64,000 bases of DNA from Aaosphaeria pasadenensis (Eukaryota; Ascomycota; Dothideomycetes; Pleosporales). The notes beneath the pieces are model-generated. The model had not been told where the DNA came from, did no database searches, and saw only the letters and a list, made by a program, of their open reading frames with translations. The first letter of the stretch is position 1. Each line of letters starts with the position of its first letter. The position numbers and the translations under genes were made by a program. Location of the stretch: contig JAKLMB010000045.1 of assembly GCA_022813625.1 (NCBI GenBank), positions 124,001 through 188,000 on the forward strand, read 5' to 3'. Positions 48,982 through 61,900 of the stretch are shown here, in pieces.

Positions 48982-51900
48982 CTACTTCCCCTTCCCGGCC
49001 GCGCGCTCCCTGATCTTCTCCTCGCGCTCCCACTTCTCGCTGAGGATCCTAAAGAACAGCTCCATCCACTCCTTTTCCCTCCCAGACAGCTGACGCCCAG
49101 GGTTCTTCCAGCATCCCGCGAGAATCTCCTTGAGGCGTCGACGGAGCACCTTGAGCGCGACCGCGATCCTCCAGTTTGCGACGGAGAAGCGCAGGACGTT
49201 GCCTGGGAGCGTTATGATGCCCGCTGCGAGCTTGAAGTCCATGTTGTCTGCGCCGACGGTGAGGATCATGGGCAGCGGGTGTGCGATGGAGGTGGAGTGG
49301 GCGTTGTAGAATTTGTTGCTGGACTGCATGATGTGGTAGTAGGAGAGGAAGCGGGCGGTGGTTGGGTTGATGGGCGTGATGCGGTTGACGGATGTGGGGG
49401 AGAGGCTGACGGTTTGGTTGTTGGCGATGTTGCGCCAGCCTTTGCCTTCGCGGGTGAGGATCTTCGGGTATAGGGCCGTGGCGATGACGGAGTTGACGAG
49501 GATGTCGTTGTGCGAGTGGAGGTCGTGTTGGGGCGGGATGGTGACGAACATTCGGTGTCGGGAGGTGCTGCGGTAGCGGCTGAGGGCTTTGCGTTCCTCG
49601 CTGGTGAACGCGATGAAGCCGGCGTCGACGAGGGAGGAGAGGAGTTGCGCTTTCAGGTCTTCGATGTTGCCTAGGTTTTGGGCGCTCAGGAAGTTTTTGT
49701 GGCAGAATTGCGCCTCGGATCGCCCTGGTGTCGTGCAAATGGCCTTCCAGGTCTTGTAGGCGTTGTAGGCGGTGATCAGGTCGGAGTCGCCCTTTTTGAA
49801 GGCGAACCTGGCGACGTCGGCACGCTGTTTGGCGCCAAAGGGTGTGAGGAAGGGGGATTTGGATGACAGGATCGCGGCGATCGTTATGGCGACGTCGGCA
49901 CAGGCGAACATGCATGAGAAGAGGACCAACTTTCCAAGGTGAGCGTCTAATGGTAATTTTGCAAGCTGTCGCCCGAGTGGAGTGAGTTCCTCGCCTGAGG
50001 TCAGGGCATCTACTTCTATGAGGGCGTCTATGGCACGTCGGATATTCCGCGAAGTTGGAGGATCCAGGGCTTCAGACAACGTCTTTTCGATGTCGCCGAG
50101 TTTGCAAATCTTGGTCCGCATGACAAGATCTTGTAGGGATAACCGCAGCATTTCAGGCGTCTGCTGGTCCGTCATCATAGTATCGTGCCTATACCTGGTG
50201 AAGAGATGGAAGCATAACCCTTCTTGCACACGACCAGCACGACCTCTACGCTGCTTCGCATTTGCGCGGGAGATGAACGACTGCGTAAGGCGCGACAACT
50301 GTCTTCTCTCATCGAACCGCATCTCTTTATGCTTTCCGGTGTCAATCACGCAAGTGATGTCGGGAATTGTGACACCCGTTTCTGCGATATTGGTGGCAAG
50401 TACTATTTTCCTAATACCTGGTGGAGGAAGCAAGAATGCAGCCTGTTGATCCTCACTCGATATGGACGAGTGTAAAGGATATATCAACCACTGCTTGTCA
50501 AACGACGGGTGACTGAGCAGCATGTCATTGAGCTGACGAATTTCGGCCATACCCGGCAAAAAGACTAAGAAGGCGCTGCTGTATCTTGCGAGCGTTGCAT
50601 CAAATGCAACATTTTCGATCAGGCGAATGATCAGATCGTAGTCGATCCCGTACTCATCGTAGCTCGAGAGTACATTACGAGTAGTAGCACTGTAACCCGG
50701 AAGCTTGGATGGAATCCCGGATTTCTCTCTTGAGGAGCCCTCTTCGTTCTCGCTGGTATCCGAATCGTTCAACTTGTCGTTCGTTACCGCATCGTAATGT
50801 GTCAGTTCAATGGCGTCCTCCAAATATCTGGTTTCAACGGGGAAAGTACGGCCCGGTACCATCATAACTGGCGCGTTATTGAGATATCTTGAGAATTTAT
50901 CGGCATCGACAGTTGCGCTCATCAGGATAACTTTAAGCTCAGGACGACGGATCATGAGTGAACGGAGAATAATCAGTAAGAAGTCGGTGTCAATGCTGTC
51001 CCAGGTTAGTGAAGTTGCCCTGTTATTCTATGATGTAGAACTTACTTTCGCTCGTGCACTTCGTCAATGATCAAGTGCGTGAGATCGTCTAGCCCTCGGC
51101 TTGATTCCAACATTCGTAGTACGACACCCACAGTCGCAAACACAAGCCTACTTTGACTTGATGTCTTCGTCTCGAGTCGAATTGCGTAGCCAACAAGGGA
51201 ACGAGGGGTTCCCAAGTCCTTTGGTCCCTCTCCAAGCTCATCGCTGACACGTTGAGCCAGCGATATTGCTGAGATACGTCTAGGCTCGGTACAGTATATC
51301 TTACATTGCTTTCCCTGTAATAGTTCATGCTCCAGGACAAATGAAGGTATCTGCGTACTCTTGCCGCAACCTTAAATTGGGAAGGCAGTCATTAGTCGTC
51401 ATTTAAAGCAGGCTACTCGAAAGGTAGAGGCAGAAAGAGGCAGAGAGACAGAAAAGGGGGTCAGCATTTGAGGCTCTGCTTACCTGTTTCACCACATATG
51501 ATGGTCACTTGGTTCTGATCAATAGTTGCTAAGATAGATTCCCGGAAGTTAAAGACGGGGAGGTTCATGCGCGATTGGAGCATGTGTTGATAGGAGTTGG
51601 CGGCGGCCTTGTGATGCCACAAATCTCGAAGGCTTTGATTATTTGCAGTCGGTGTACTCTGGCCTGAGGTTGCAGCGCTCGATCCATTCGCTGCTTGATT
51701 GCGCATCTTGAATCGATTAGTGAGTACAACATCGTCCGACTCTTCTTCCTCGATCTGCTCTTGGACAATGGTACGGAGTCGCTTGACCGTTTGACGATCC
51801 TCTGCGTCTAGGCGTTCTTTACGATGGTCTAGAAGTTCTCTATAGTAGTCTCTCCAATTGGACGGGAGTCTGAGGTGTACTTTCTCTTCTTTGACCAAAG

Positions 51901-53693
51901 GTGCACAAATTGAGAAAAGTGCTACTGTGGAGATCAAGCTTTCACTCTGCTCTACAGACACGGTTGCTACCACCGTTGCACTGAATGACGACTGGAACTT
52001 TTGAATGTTACAGTCGAACCCAGGGATATCACTGTCAAAAACAGTATCTTGACCTTTGGACCATGTGATGTCCAATGAATGTCGGCACGAATATGTTGTT
52101 GGTGATATAAGCTTGTACAAAAGTTTTGCACCCGGGTCCCTGTAGTGAGATTAGCACAAGTCTTGCTTGACGAAAAAGATGGCTTGCCTCGACCGCACCG
52201 ATTCCTCTAACACTTTTCTTGGAGAGAGTCCACTTTGCTTTCCAAAATCTCTAAGTATCACATTCTGTGAATCTTGATCTATGGAGTCTTTTGTGGCCGG
52301 ATCATCATCTGGAATTGCGGAGAACATGTCGCCTAAAAGTTCCCCATCATCATCGGATGCATTGCTGCTATCTTGATTTTCCTGATCGCCTTCTTTGTCC
52401 TTTGCTGATTCCGCTTCTTGATCAGTAGCCGCTTCTGTTGAGGAAGAAGGCGTGGCCTTTGTCTCAGGAAAAGATTTCTTTTCTGTCGCCTTAGCTTGCG
52501 CTATCTGATTACGTTTGACAGGCCATTCGGTGTCGGCTGCATCTTGATCAAACAATGCATCTGACTCAAGTTGTTGCAATTGGGACAGAAGCTTGCGTAC
52601 GGCAGCTGTATTAGATGCTTTAGTAGTTTTGGCGTTGGTCCCCTTACTCTTCTTTGGTTTTTTATCTAAAGCATCAGGATCAATCTCAAAGAGTTTACAT
52701 TTGAGGTTCAGATAGGTTGGGACAAGTTGATCTGGCTCTATGTCACTGTCGAGATCACTTACTGCCACCTCGCCGATGTCGCTTTCGACTGGAGTGGAGG
52801 TGACATTACTCCTGTCTGATGAATTCGCCTCTTTGGTCGATCCAATTTGGGATTTTACATCAGCAGGTGGTGGCGTCGCTGATATGATTAGCGCGGTTTC
52901 TACAACCAAAGCATCCTGTCCTCGATTGATGATGTATTATCGAGCAAACACGTTTTGACTTACCTGGCCTGGAAGTGGCAGGGGATTCACCGATAGGGAG
53001 ACTCGGTTTCGGTCCATCATAACTGAACGAATGGCCTTCACATTGATTGAGTGCCATCCATTCTAGACCTTCAGCAAAACCCCATGTACTGCTCGTTGAA
53101 TCAACGACAGCAGCGTTTGCACAGAGCCATTTGAGTACTGGATCTATGTTCTCCTCGGTGAACCCCATGCCACGAAGTGTCAGGTCCAAGATCCATAGTT
53201 TGGACATTGCATCCTCTTCCGAGAGTGTCTTAGTCAAAGACTTTTGTCCTTGTCTTCGGTTCGAATCATTGGATTCGGCCTGCGCCAACGAGATGATAGT
53301 ATCCAAAACATCTCTAGGCACCCAGTCCTGAACGGTTACATTTTGGGCTTGCGAGCGGAGAACCCTCTGATCCGTCTGGACTTTCAAGATCTGGCGTCGT
53401 GCTTCGCGACGTACTTTAGTGGCGTGTTTCTCTACCAGCAATTGGAGCTCGTCCAATTCTAGCTGCGCTTCCAACTCCTCGGGAGTCTTTTGGGGAATCT
53501 TTGGCTGTGCACTGGCGCCATCATGTGCCTGTGCACTCGACGATACCTGGGTCACGGCAGATGGCGTTATGTCTTTCTTGGATGTTGCTGGCTCGGGCGG
53601 CTCAACTATCCTTTCTGGTTTTGGTTTGCTTGCAACCGACGTAGTGGCAAATCCTCGGGCAGGGTTGGAAGCTGGCTTCTTCTTTTTAGCCAT
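48982..53693 (-). CDS. DExH-box RNA helicase, DHX29/Ucp12/YLR419W-like (1478 aa)
   Basis: Five exons: 53693-52964, 52899-52188, 52139-51484, 51370-51046 and 50995-48982. The N-terminal half holds a UBA-like helical segment, an acidic linker and an RWD-like domain. Helicase motifs are intact: Walker A GETGCGKS (697-704), DEVH (802-805), SAT (834-836) and QRRGRAGR (about 1060), followed by the winged-helix/HA2 and OB-fold domains. Relatives (DHX29, fission yeast Ucp12) act on 40S initiation complexes. The second intron (52187-52140) is best read as GC-AG (AG then GCAAGC, acceptor CTACAG, branch GCTAAT). This gives EESVRSRDPGAKLLYKLIS, which keeps the length of the family's LEE-x2-R-x-RD segment. 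A GTCGAG donor 6 bp upstream would lose two residues. Confidence 0.92.
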
Positions 53694-54657
53694 CGTTCAC
53701 GATAGCTGATTTCCCATGTATACCGGCCGTCATGTAAAGAGCCGGCAAACAAAAAAGCAGAAGCTAGGATTGTGTACTATTACAACGCGGGGCCTCGTTG
53801 TCGCCAAAATCGGGTTTGCTTAGGAGAGAAGCTAGCGTAGATGCTAAGCCAATTTAGGTTAGTGGAACGAAGCTGCTCCACCGATGCTGCACTGATGGCC
53901 GAGTCTATTATTGAAATGGACTGGAGTTAACGAATTTCGTATTACATAGATCTAATGCGGATTCTCTTATTCGTAACGGACCCCTTATTGAAACATGAAC
54001 TACGGAGTGGACAGTCTCTAATTTGAACGGCAGGATCAGATGGTCTTTGGGCTATATGAATGCTAGGTACGAGTACCTGGACAGATACCTCTAGGTCTGG
54101 GAGGTGAACCAGAGTTGTACATCACACGGGAACAGTAGGCGTCCTTGAACTACTATAATCAGTGTCCAGGCCTGGTAGGTATTTGCGCTGCCGGATACGA
54201 AGTAACACAGCTCGTAAACGCGTTTGATTTGACCACTGCGTCGAGTACGACTGATATTAGGGGTTCCAGCCTCGGTGGTATCGAAGACGGACCAAATTCC
54301 GAGCCACCCCGCGGGAATCGTTTGTGCGCCACTTGTGGCTGTTGCTTTATTTAGACCTGTTTACCTCCTCACTCTACTGAGCCATTTATTTGCTCATTAA
54401 AGATGCACTCAGCCTAATCAAGCGTGTGATGAAAATGCCTCGCAGGTCCTCGCAGATCCTGTTGTCTCCTTCAGTCATTTACCTTGCATACCTTCATTTC
54501 AATCGTTGATGTGTTTCCTCGTTCATCGTCGTGTCTTTCTTTAAATTCCTCATTTTCTCGCATCTTATACTTGGCAAATCCGGGGTACCTTCGCTTCGTC
54601 CCATAACCGTCTCTTGGCCCCCCTTGGCAAGGCGTTTGATTGGTCTTTTCCGACGAC
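53694..54657. other. divergent promoter region, 1 kb
   Basis: This lies between the helicase (-) and the TLC-like membrane protein (+). Only short frames occur, with no RNA gene or repeat of note. Confidence 0.6.
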
Positions 54658-55650
54658 ATGGAAGCCCGAAAAGAGATCCATACGATCTATCACGGGCCTC
54701 ATGTCATTGACCTGATCAACGAAGCCATCTCTCGTTTGGCACCTTTTTCTGCTCTCATTCTTACGATTACGCTGGTTGTTTTCTTCTTAGTACGCTACTA
54801 CCTCTTCGAATCTTATTTGATGCAAAAATGCTACGGAGACAAGTACGCGAATCTCAATGAAGTCAATCGGCGGGGATTCGTCAATCACCACATGGCTGGC
54901 ATCGCCAAAATTGTCATGTTGGTTGTGGGTGCATATCCATTTGTCAACGTGACTTTTGGCAAAGCATCGGTGCACACCCTCTATACAATAGGAGGAGTAG
55001 TGACATACGGTGATGGTACGCCTAGGTCTTTATTCACCCATCAGTTGCCCTTGCTGACGTGATCGATTGCAGTCCTTATTGTGATCAATCAGATCTTCAT
55101 TGCAATGTATATTTTCGAGCTCTTGTATCGTGCAAAGCTCTCCCCTATCGCTTGTGCCCACCACATTGGAGCGATCATGATCGCCCAAAGCGCTGTGGCA
55201 ATGAGCCTGAATTGGGAACACGAAAGGGACGCCACCATCGAGTTTGTGCTTTGTTTCGTCTGGGGTATGTGGAGCACTGAGAACTTCTCCTCATCAAGTC
55301 TTTCTGGTTGCTAATACATTTACTGGACAGGTGCTTTCGATCTCATCGCCGAGTTCTGGCCGCATGTTGCCATTATCTTGTATCGTGTTTACCCAAAGGA
55401 CCATCATTTTCTTTCTAGAGTCTTTCTTTTTAGCTTTATCAGTACGCTTTCTGGCACTGTGATCGAAACCATAGTCGTCATGTGGCTGTTCGGATCTCTG
55501 TGGCATCGTTGGACCTTGCCGTTTAAAATTGTCACCCCGCTTCTGCATGTGGTTTTCAGTGCCGCTCAATTATGGGGAGCCAAAAACTTCCGCAGTATGT
55601 GGCTCAGGCAGAAAAGTTTGTTGAAGGAAGTCCCCGGAAATGCGGCATAA
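54658..55650 (+). CDS. multi-pass membrane protein, TLC-like (289 aa)
   Basis: Three exons: 54658-55015, 55073-55264 and 55331-55650, with 57 and 66 bp GT-AG introns. The protein has about seven hydrophobic helices. Marks are an N-terminal cytosolic stretch of about 30 residues, a conserved-looking CAHHIGAIM segment in the fourth helix (a histidine pair as in TRAM-LAG1-CLN8 proteins) and a Lys/Arg-rich tail ending KEVPGNAA. TLC-type proteins are ER lipid enzymes or lipid-sensing proteins; the catalytic role is not predictable here. It could be another family of seven-helix fungal membrane proteins. GCN1 starts about 320 bp downstream on the same strand. Confidence 0.7.
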
Positions 55651-55969
55651 ATGTTGGGTGTCATATTTCGTTATATCTTCTTCTGGATTACTGGAAGATC
55701 GAACTCAAATAATTGTCATGTACTGCAAGTTCGTTTCAAAAAATTTATATGCAAAAGAAAGATCGATAGTACAATTCCTCAATTCCGTTTTGTCATTTGG
55801 AGAAGAGAATATGTGTTAGTTACTACACTGTACCTGTTGATAGGATTGGGCATGGACCGTGCCCGCCCTCGGCGAAACCTACCTCCGCCCTTTACAGCCC
55901 TTCGCAATTTTGAGGATAACTGCGAACTCCCCGCAATCACCCCGCAACATCTCTTATGGAACTTGCACG
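55651..55969. other. short intergenic region before GCN1
   Basis: It contains the 3' end of the TLC-like gene and the GCN1 promoter. A frame beginning 55854 (MDRARPRRN) runs out of frame over the GCN1 start and is not favoured. Confidence 0.6.
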
Positions 55970-58900
55970 ATGGCTGTTGATGGGGTGAATGGTTCTAATA
56001 CCATCGATCGTGAGAAGCTTCACCGTGCACTCAAAACGAGTTCTACAAAACGTAGAATTGCGGAGTTGTCAGGCCTTCAACATCAATTGGAGGATGACTG
56101 TGAGTTATGATCTGTGCACCTGGGAGAAGGATGATATAGACACAAGAAACTAATTTATAATTCTTCTCAGCTTTCGCATCTGATAATGTCCTAAACCTCC
56201 TCGAAATCCTGTTCGAAACGTACCCTCTTTATGAAGACCGCGAATCCAGACGAGCTGTCGAAAAGCTTCTCGTATGCCTCGCAAACAGACCATATGCGAA
56301 ATCCACTTTGCCCGCAATTGTCAAATTTCTGAAGCAAGAATGTTCTAAAAAGAGCCTTGCGCATAAAAATGCATTCATCCTCGTTGATTGGTGCTCCGTT
56401 CTTCTCCTACAATTCGTCAAGGTCCCGGAACAATGGTCTCTATACGGCTTGGACGTCGCTCTGGCGGATGCGAAGGTATTGGAGACATGCATGAGCGAAA
56501 GTGGTTCTCGGCGAGCGGGACGTATACAAGACTCAGCCTTGACGGTAACCCGACGAGCATTGCGCAGCATCTTGCGCTCTAAAGAATTTGGCGATGACGC
56601 TCTGTCAAAATTGGTTGGAGCCCTTACTACCAAGGGTGCATCGCCAACGGCTGGGAATGCTGTTTTCCTGGGTGTGATAGCTGGTGTGTCGTCGCGACTG
56701 GAGCTGGTCAAGCCCAAACTGGAGAGCCACAAACAGGAATACTACGCTTTTTACGTTCGCGAGATAATTGGATCACGGACTCAGCTCCCTAGCCACATCT
56801 CCAACGCGTTACACGATTTCTTCGATTCTTTCCCTACGCTTGAAGAGCTACAAAAAGAAGTCATACCACCGATCGAGCGAGCGCTGTTGAGAGCACCCGA
56901 GGTGGTTCTGAACGACATTGTAACGCCTCTGATCCAGTCTCTGCCGAAGGCTATGGATCTAGCGCCAGTGCTGCATGGGAACCTATTAAAGCCACTTCTT
57001 TCGAACATCAAGTCTACAAACGCCGTTATTCGTGCAGGAGCTCTACGGACGTTTGAAGCTCTGGCATCGCGATCCATTGATGACGCAATCATTGATAAGA
57101 TTGTGGATGAAGTTCTGAACCCCCTCAAGCAAGGGAAGGTCACGAACACAGATCAGAAGGTCATCCATGCTCAAATGCTAACATCATTCAACAACACAGT
57201 ACAATTGGCACAAAAGGTTCCTGTAGGCATCTCTGCAGTAGCTTTGAAAGAGCCGAATGAGGCAGCTGTTACTGCTGAAGTTCTTGCATTGATCAAGCAC
57301 CTTTCATTCGGACTAAGAAATGGTGTGAAATTTGAGAAGACCATATCTGATGCCTTTATTAAAGGCATGGCCGACAAACGGATCCCAATACGTAGACTCT
57401 GGGCCATCCAGGCAGCCGAGATTTGGTGGACACTATCATCCGAGCAGCATGGTCAAGAAGATATCCAGTATTTCTGCCAGGCTACTCTCCCTAAATTGGT
57501 AGAGATCTGGCAGGACGTTATTGCTAACCCAGTCCCTGCTACTCAGAGCGGCATGGTGACAGTAGGCTACTTTGTCACCGCGATTCTTCTAGATAAAGTC
57601 CGTACTTTGGACGACCCTAAACTTGCTGCCATTTTCAAGAAGACCGACGTTGTCTCGCAATCCATTGCGACATCTCCAAAACCTTCATTCCTTCTGAATA
57701 CAAGGGTATACAGCAAAGTATCTACAGTAGAAGACATTGAGATTGCTCTCAGGGCATTGGCCTCAGTAGCTCCATGGCTTTGGAAAGACGACGCTCCGGA
57801 AGCAGCTCAAACAGCATGGACCCAATCATTCATATACTTCATTGTTGCGCATACTAGTCCCTCGCGCGCGAAATTGGCTGCCAGACGAGCACTGTCAGAT
57901 GTGTACCTTCAGAACCCACCAGCAGTCTCCAGAGCTATATCTCTCGGGGTTTGGGCTTGGTACAAGTCTAATGAGCAAGGTGACAAAGACAGCGCAGCTG
58001 TCGCTTCCAAGTCAGGTGTCAATGAGCTCTCTGCAGTTCTGAACTCAATTTGTCTACCCGAAGATGCGTTGCGAACCTCCGCGCCTTCTATACCACTCCC
58101 CACACTACAGAAGCAGTGCATCGAGCTTCTTCCGTTAGCTCGTCCGCAAATTGTCCCCCGATCATCCTGGATCGATCTTTGCTTAAGAATGGGTGTGGAC
58201 CCTGGTCAGCTTGCCCGTGAGCATCTTGAGGAGTGCATGCAGCTGCTGCTAGATGCAACGATTGTAAGTTTCGGAAGCACTCCATATGGAATGGTATTAA
58301 CCGTACGGTACAGGACAAGAGCAATAGAGACTTCCCTGCCATTGGACAAGCCGCATACGGTGCTTATGTTGACCTTGCCTTCGTGGCGCCGGAGATTGCT
58401 CTCCCTGCTGTTGTAAAGCGATTCCAAGAGGATCTCAATCCAAAGCAACTTGAGTCTATTGGCCCCACTGAGGCCGCTATTTTCCGCACCCCAGAAGGAA
58501 CAGCTTTCATTGACGTTCTCTCCAAGAAAGCGCCTGCGAGTTTAGACAAGAATACCAAAGACTATGATACTCTCAAGTGGGAGGAAGACCTGAGGGCACA
58601 ATTGGCGCAGAAGAAGGGACAAACGAAGAAGCTCTCTTCGGAAGAGCAAGGAAAGGTCAACGCTCAATTAGCCAAAGAAGCAACTATCCGACAAGAAGTG
58701 GCTAATGTTGAGCTTAACATGCGCCGTGGTGTAGGGATCATCGAGAGCCTTGCGACAGGAGCCCCAACGGAAGCAGAGCAATGGATGGGACCAGCTGTGG
58801 ATCTTCTGATCCAGGTTATCCGTGCCGGAGCTGGTCTGCTTTTGGGTGATGCACCAGCAACGACCTTCATCAAGTGTTCGCAGCGTATATCCGCTCGTTT

Positions 58901-61900
58901 GGGCGTATTCAAACCATTCATTGGAGTTGCTACTTTGAGGACCATTGGAACTCTACACCTTTCCGAGGAGTATGAGCAAGAGGATCTAGGAGGTACGTTG
59001 CAGACCACCCAGTTGGAAACCCAAAACTAACGATAAGCAGATCTTGTGACCAGAGTCTTATATAGGTTGCGATTCATGAGCGAACAGAGGCCCCTGGATA
59101 CTGTTTCGCTCGCATACTGCTTGCCACTGATCTTCTTGACCCTAGAGAAGGGCGGCATTGGTCGTTCTTCTCCCGAAGAAGCAGATGAGCAGCTCATCCT
59201 CGTGTTCGAGTTCTTGTCCTTCCATTCAAACTCATGTAGGTCTTCCACTGACTTGATATCTTTCGATTCACTAACAAAGTAGGCTCTGACGGTCGCTTAC
59301 CTCGAGTGACACTCATAGAAAGTCTCGTCTCTTCAATGCAACGATTTAACCAGCATTACAAAGCCACAAAAGATTGTCTACTAGATCTATCTCGCGGGCT
59401 CGCACCTAATATCACTGTCGAAGAGCTCAATGCTTTGCTCCGTGGTACTATCGTTCCGGAAGTAGCAGTTCGAACTGCAACTCTACAAGCGATTGATTCT
59501 GAACTTGAATTGGAAGATTTCGATTTCAGTGAAGAGATCTGGCTGGCATGCCACGACGATGTACCAGAAAATGTAGAATTGGCTCAAACGATCTGGGAGG
59601 ACAACCAATTGAAGCTCACGCCCGATGTGGCGCCACGCTTAATCCCGTACCTCGATTCACTCGATCAGCAACTCCGAAGAGCCGCAGCTCGCTCACTTGG
59701 TGAGACAGTACGCACCTTCCCAGAAATTTTCAATCAGATCTTGAAAGATCTGCAAGAGGCGTATGTCGAGAAGGCAAAGCCAAGAGTCCCCGAGCGCGAC
59801 GAGTACGGTATGCCACGGAAGGTTGATCTTCGTGATCCATGGGAGGCAAGAGATGGAATTGCGCTCGCCTTCAAAGAGCTGACACCAGTCTTCAAAGATG
59901 AAGATCTTGTCGATTTCTTCAAGTTCATGGTGTATCAGGGGCCTTTGGGTGATCGTAACGCTACGGTTCGGGAAGCGTTGGTAGATGCTACTACTACCAT
60001 CATCACAACCAAGGCGCAATCAAAGGTCGAGGCATTGATGGAGTTGTTTGAGAACGCACTAGAAGGCCCTGATCGGAAATCTGAGATGTATGATCAAGTC
60101 AATGAGGCTGTCATTATTCTCTACGGTGCCCTCGGACGACATCTTAAGTCTGGCGATAAGCGCGTCCCGAAGGTTGTGCAGCGACTCCTGGCTACTCTCA
60201 GCACTCCTTCTGAAACCGTGCAATATGCCGTTGCACAATGCTTGCCACCACTCGTCCGAACCTCCGAACAAGAGCTCGAGACCTATGTTGAGCAAATGAC
60301 CGAACAACTACTGAATTCAAAGAAGTACCCAGCCCGCCGAGGAGCTGCATATGGTCTGGCCGGTATCGTCCGAGGCAAGGGACTGAGCCTTCTTCGCGAA
60401 TACCGTTTGATGTCGAAGCTTCAAGGCGCAGCAGAGAACAAAAAGGATGCAGGTCAAAGACAGGGAGCGTTCCTGGCATATGAACTTTTCTCCCTGATTC
60501 TAGGACGCATATTCGAGCCGTATGTGATTCAGGTCGTCCCGCAGTTGCTTGCTGGGTTTGGTGACACGAGTGTCGACGTTCGCGAGGCCTGTTTAGATGC
60601 AGCAAAGACCTGCTTCTCTACACTGAGCTCTTACGGTGTTAAGCAGGTTCTGCCTATCCTCCTCGACGGTTTAGACGATCACCAATGGCGCAGTAAGAAG
60701 GGAGCCTGTGATTCCCTTGGTGCCATGGCCTACTTGGATCCTAACCAGCTAGCATTGAGTTTGCCAGACATCATTCCGCCGTTGACCACCGTGCTTACCG
60801 ACAGTCACAAGGAAGTTCGCGCCTCAGCGAATCGCAGTCTGCAGCGCTTCGGCGAAGTCATCAGCAACCCCGAGATTAAGAGTGTGGTCAACCTCCTCCT
60901 CAAAGCTCTCAGCGATCCTACCAAACACACCGATGATGCTCTTGATGCGCTCATCAAGATTCAATTCGCCCATTACCTCGATGCGCCGTCACTTGCATTG
61001 GTCGTCCGCATCCTCGAGCGAGGATTGGGTGACAGATCGGCCACCAAAAAGAAAGCCGCTCAGATCATTGGAAGCTTGGCTCATCTTACTGAGCGCAAAG
61101 ATCTCATTTCTCATCTTCCTATTCTCGTGGCAGGCCTCAGAGGCGCAATTGTTGATCCCGTCCCTACAACCCGAGCCACTGCTTCGAAGGCATTGGGTTC
61201 ATTGGTCGAGAAATTGGGAGAGGATGCCTTACCAGACCTCATTCCCAGCCTTATGGCTACGCTCAAGTCGGACACCGGAGCTGGAGATCGCTTGGGTTCC
61301 GCTCAAGCATTGTCCGAAGTTCTCGCTGGTCTTGGAACAGGTCGCTTGGAAGAGACACTCCCGTCAATTCTGCAAAATGTCGCCAGCAACAAGCCATCGG
61401 TGCGGGAGGGTTTCATGTCACTCTTCATTTTCTTGCCCGCTTGCTTTGGCAACAGCTTCGCAAACTATCTCAGCAAGATCATTCCTTCCATCCTTGGTGG
61501 ACTTGCAGATGATGTTGAGTCGATCCGAGAGACTGCCTTGCGTGCTGGTCGCTTGTTGGTCAAGAACTTTGCCAGCAAAGCCATCGACCTACTTCTTCCC
61601 GAATTGGAGAGAGGTCTTTCAGACGACAGCCACCGCATCCGTCTCAGTTCCGTCGAGCTCGTCGGAGATCTTCTTTTCAATCTTACTGGTATCAGCGGCA
61701 AGGCCGAACAAGAAGAAGTCGAAGAGGGTGCAAAGGAGGCTGGTCAGTCTCTCCTCGAAGTCCTCGGAGAAGAGAAGCGCAACAGGGTCTTGTCTGCCTT
61801 GTACATCTGCCGTTGCGATACCTCTGGACTCGTACGACAGGCCGCGATCAACGTTTGGAAGGCATTGGTGGCAACACCACGGACTCTCAGGGAACTCATC

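Noticed and set aside
48937..49473. 178-codon plus-strand frame
   Set aside because: It is antisense to the helicase C-terminal domains.
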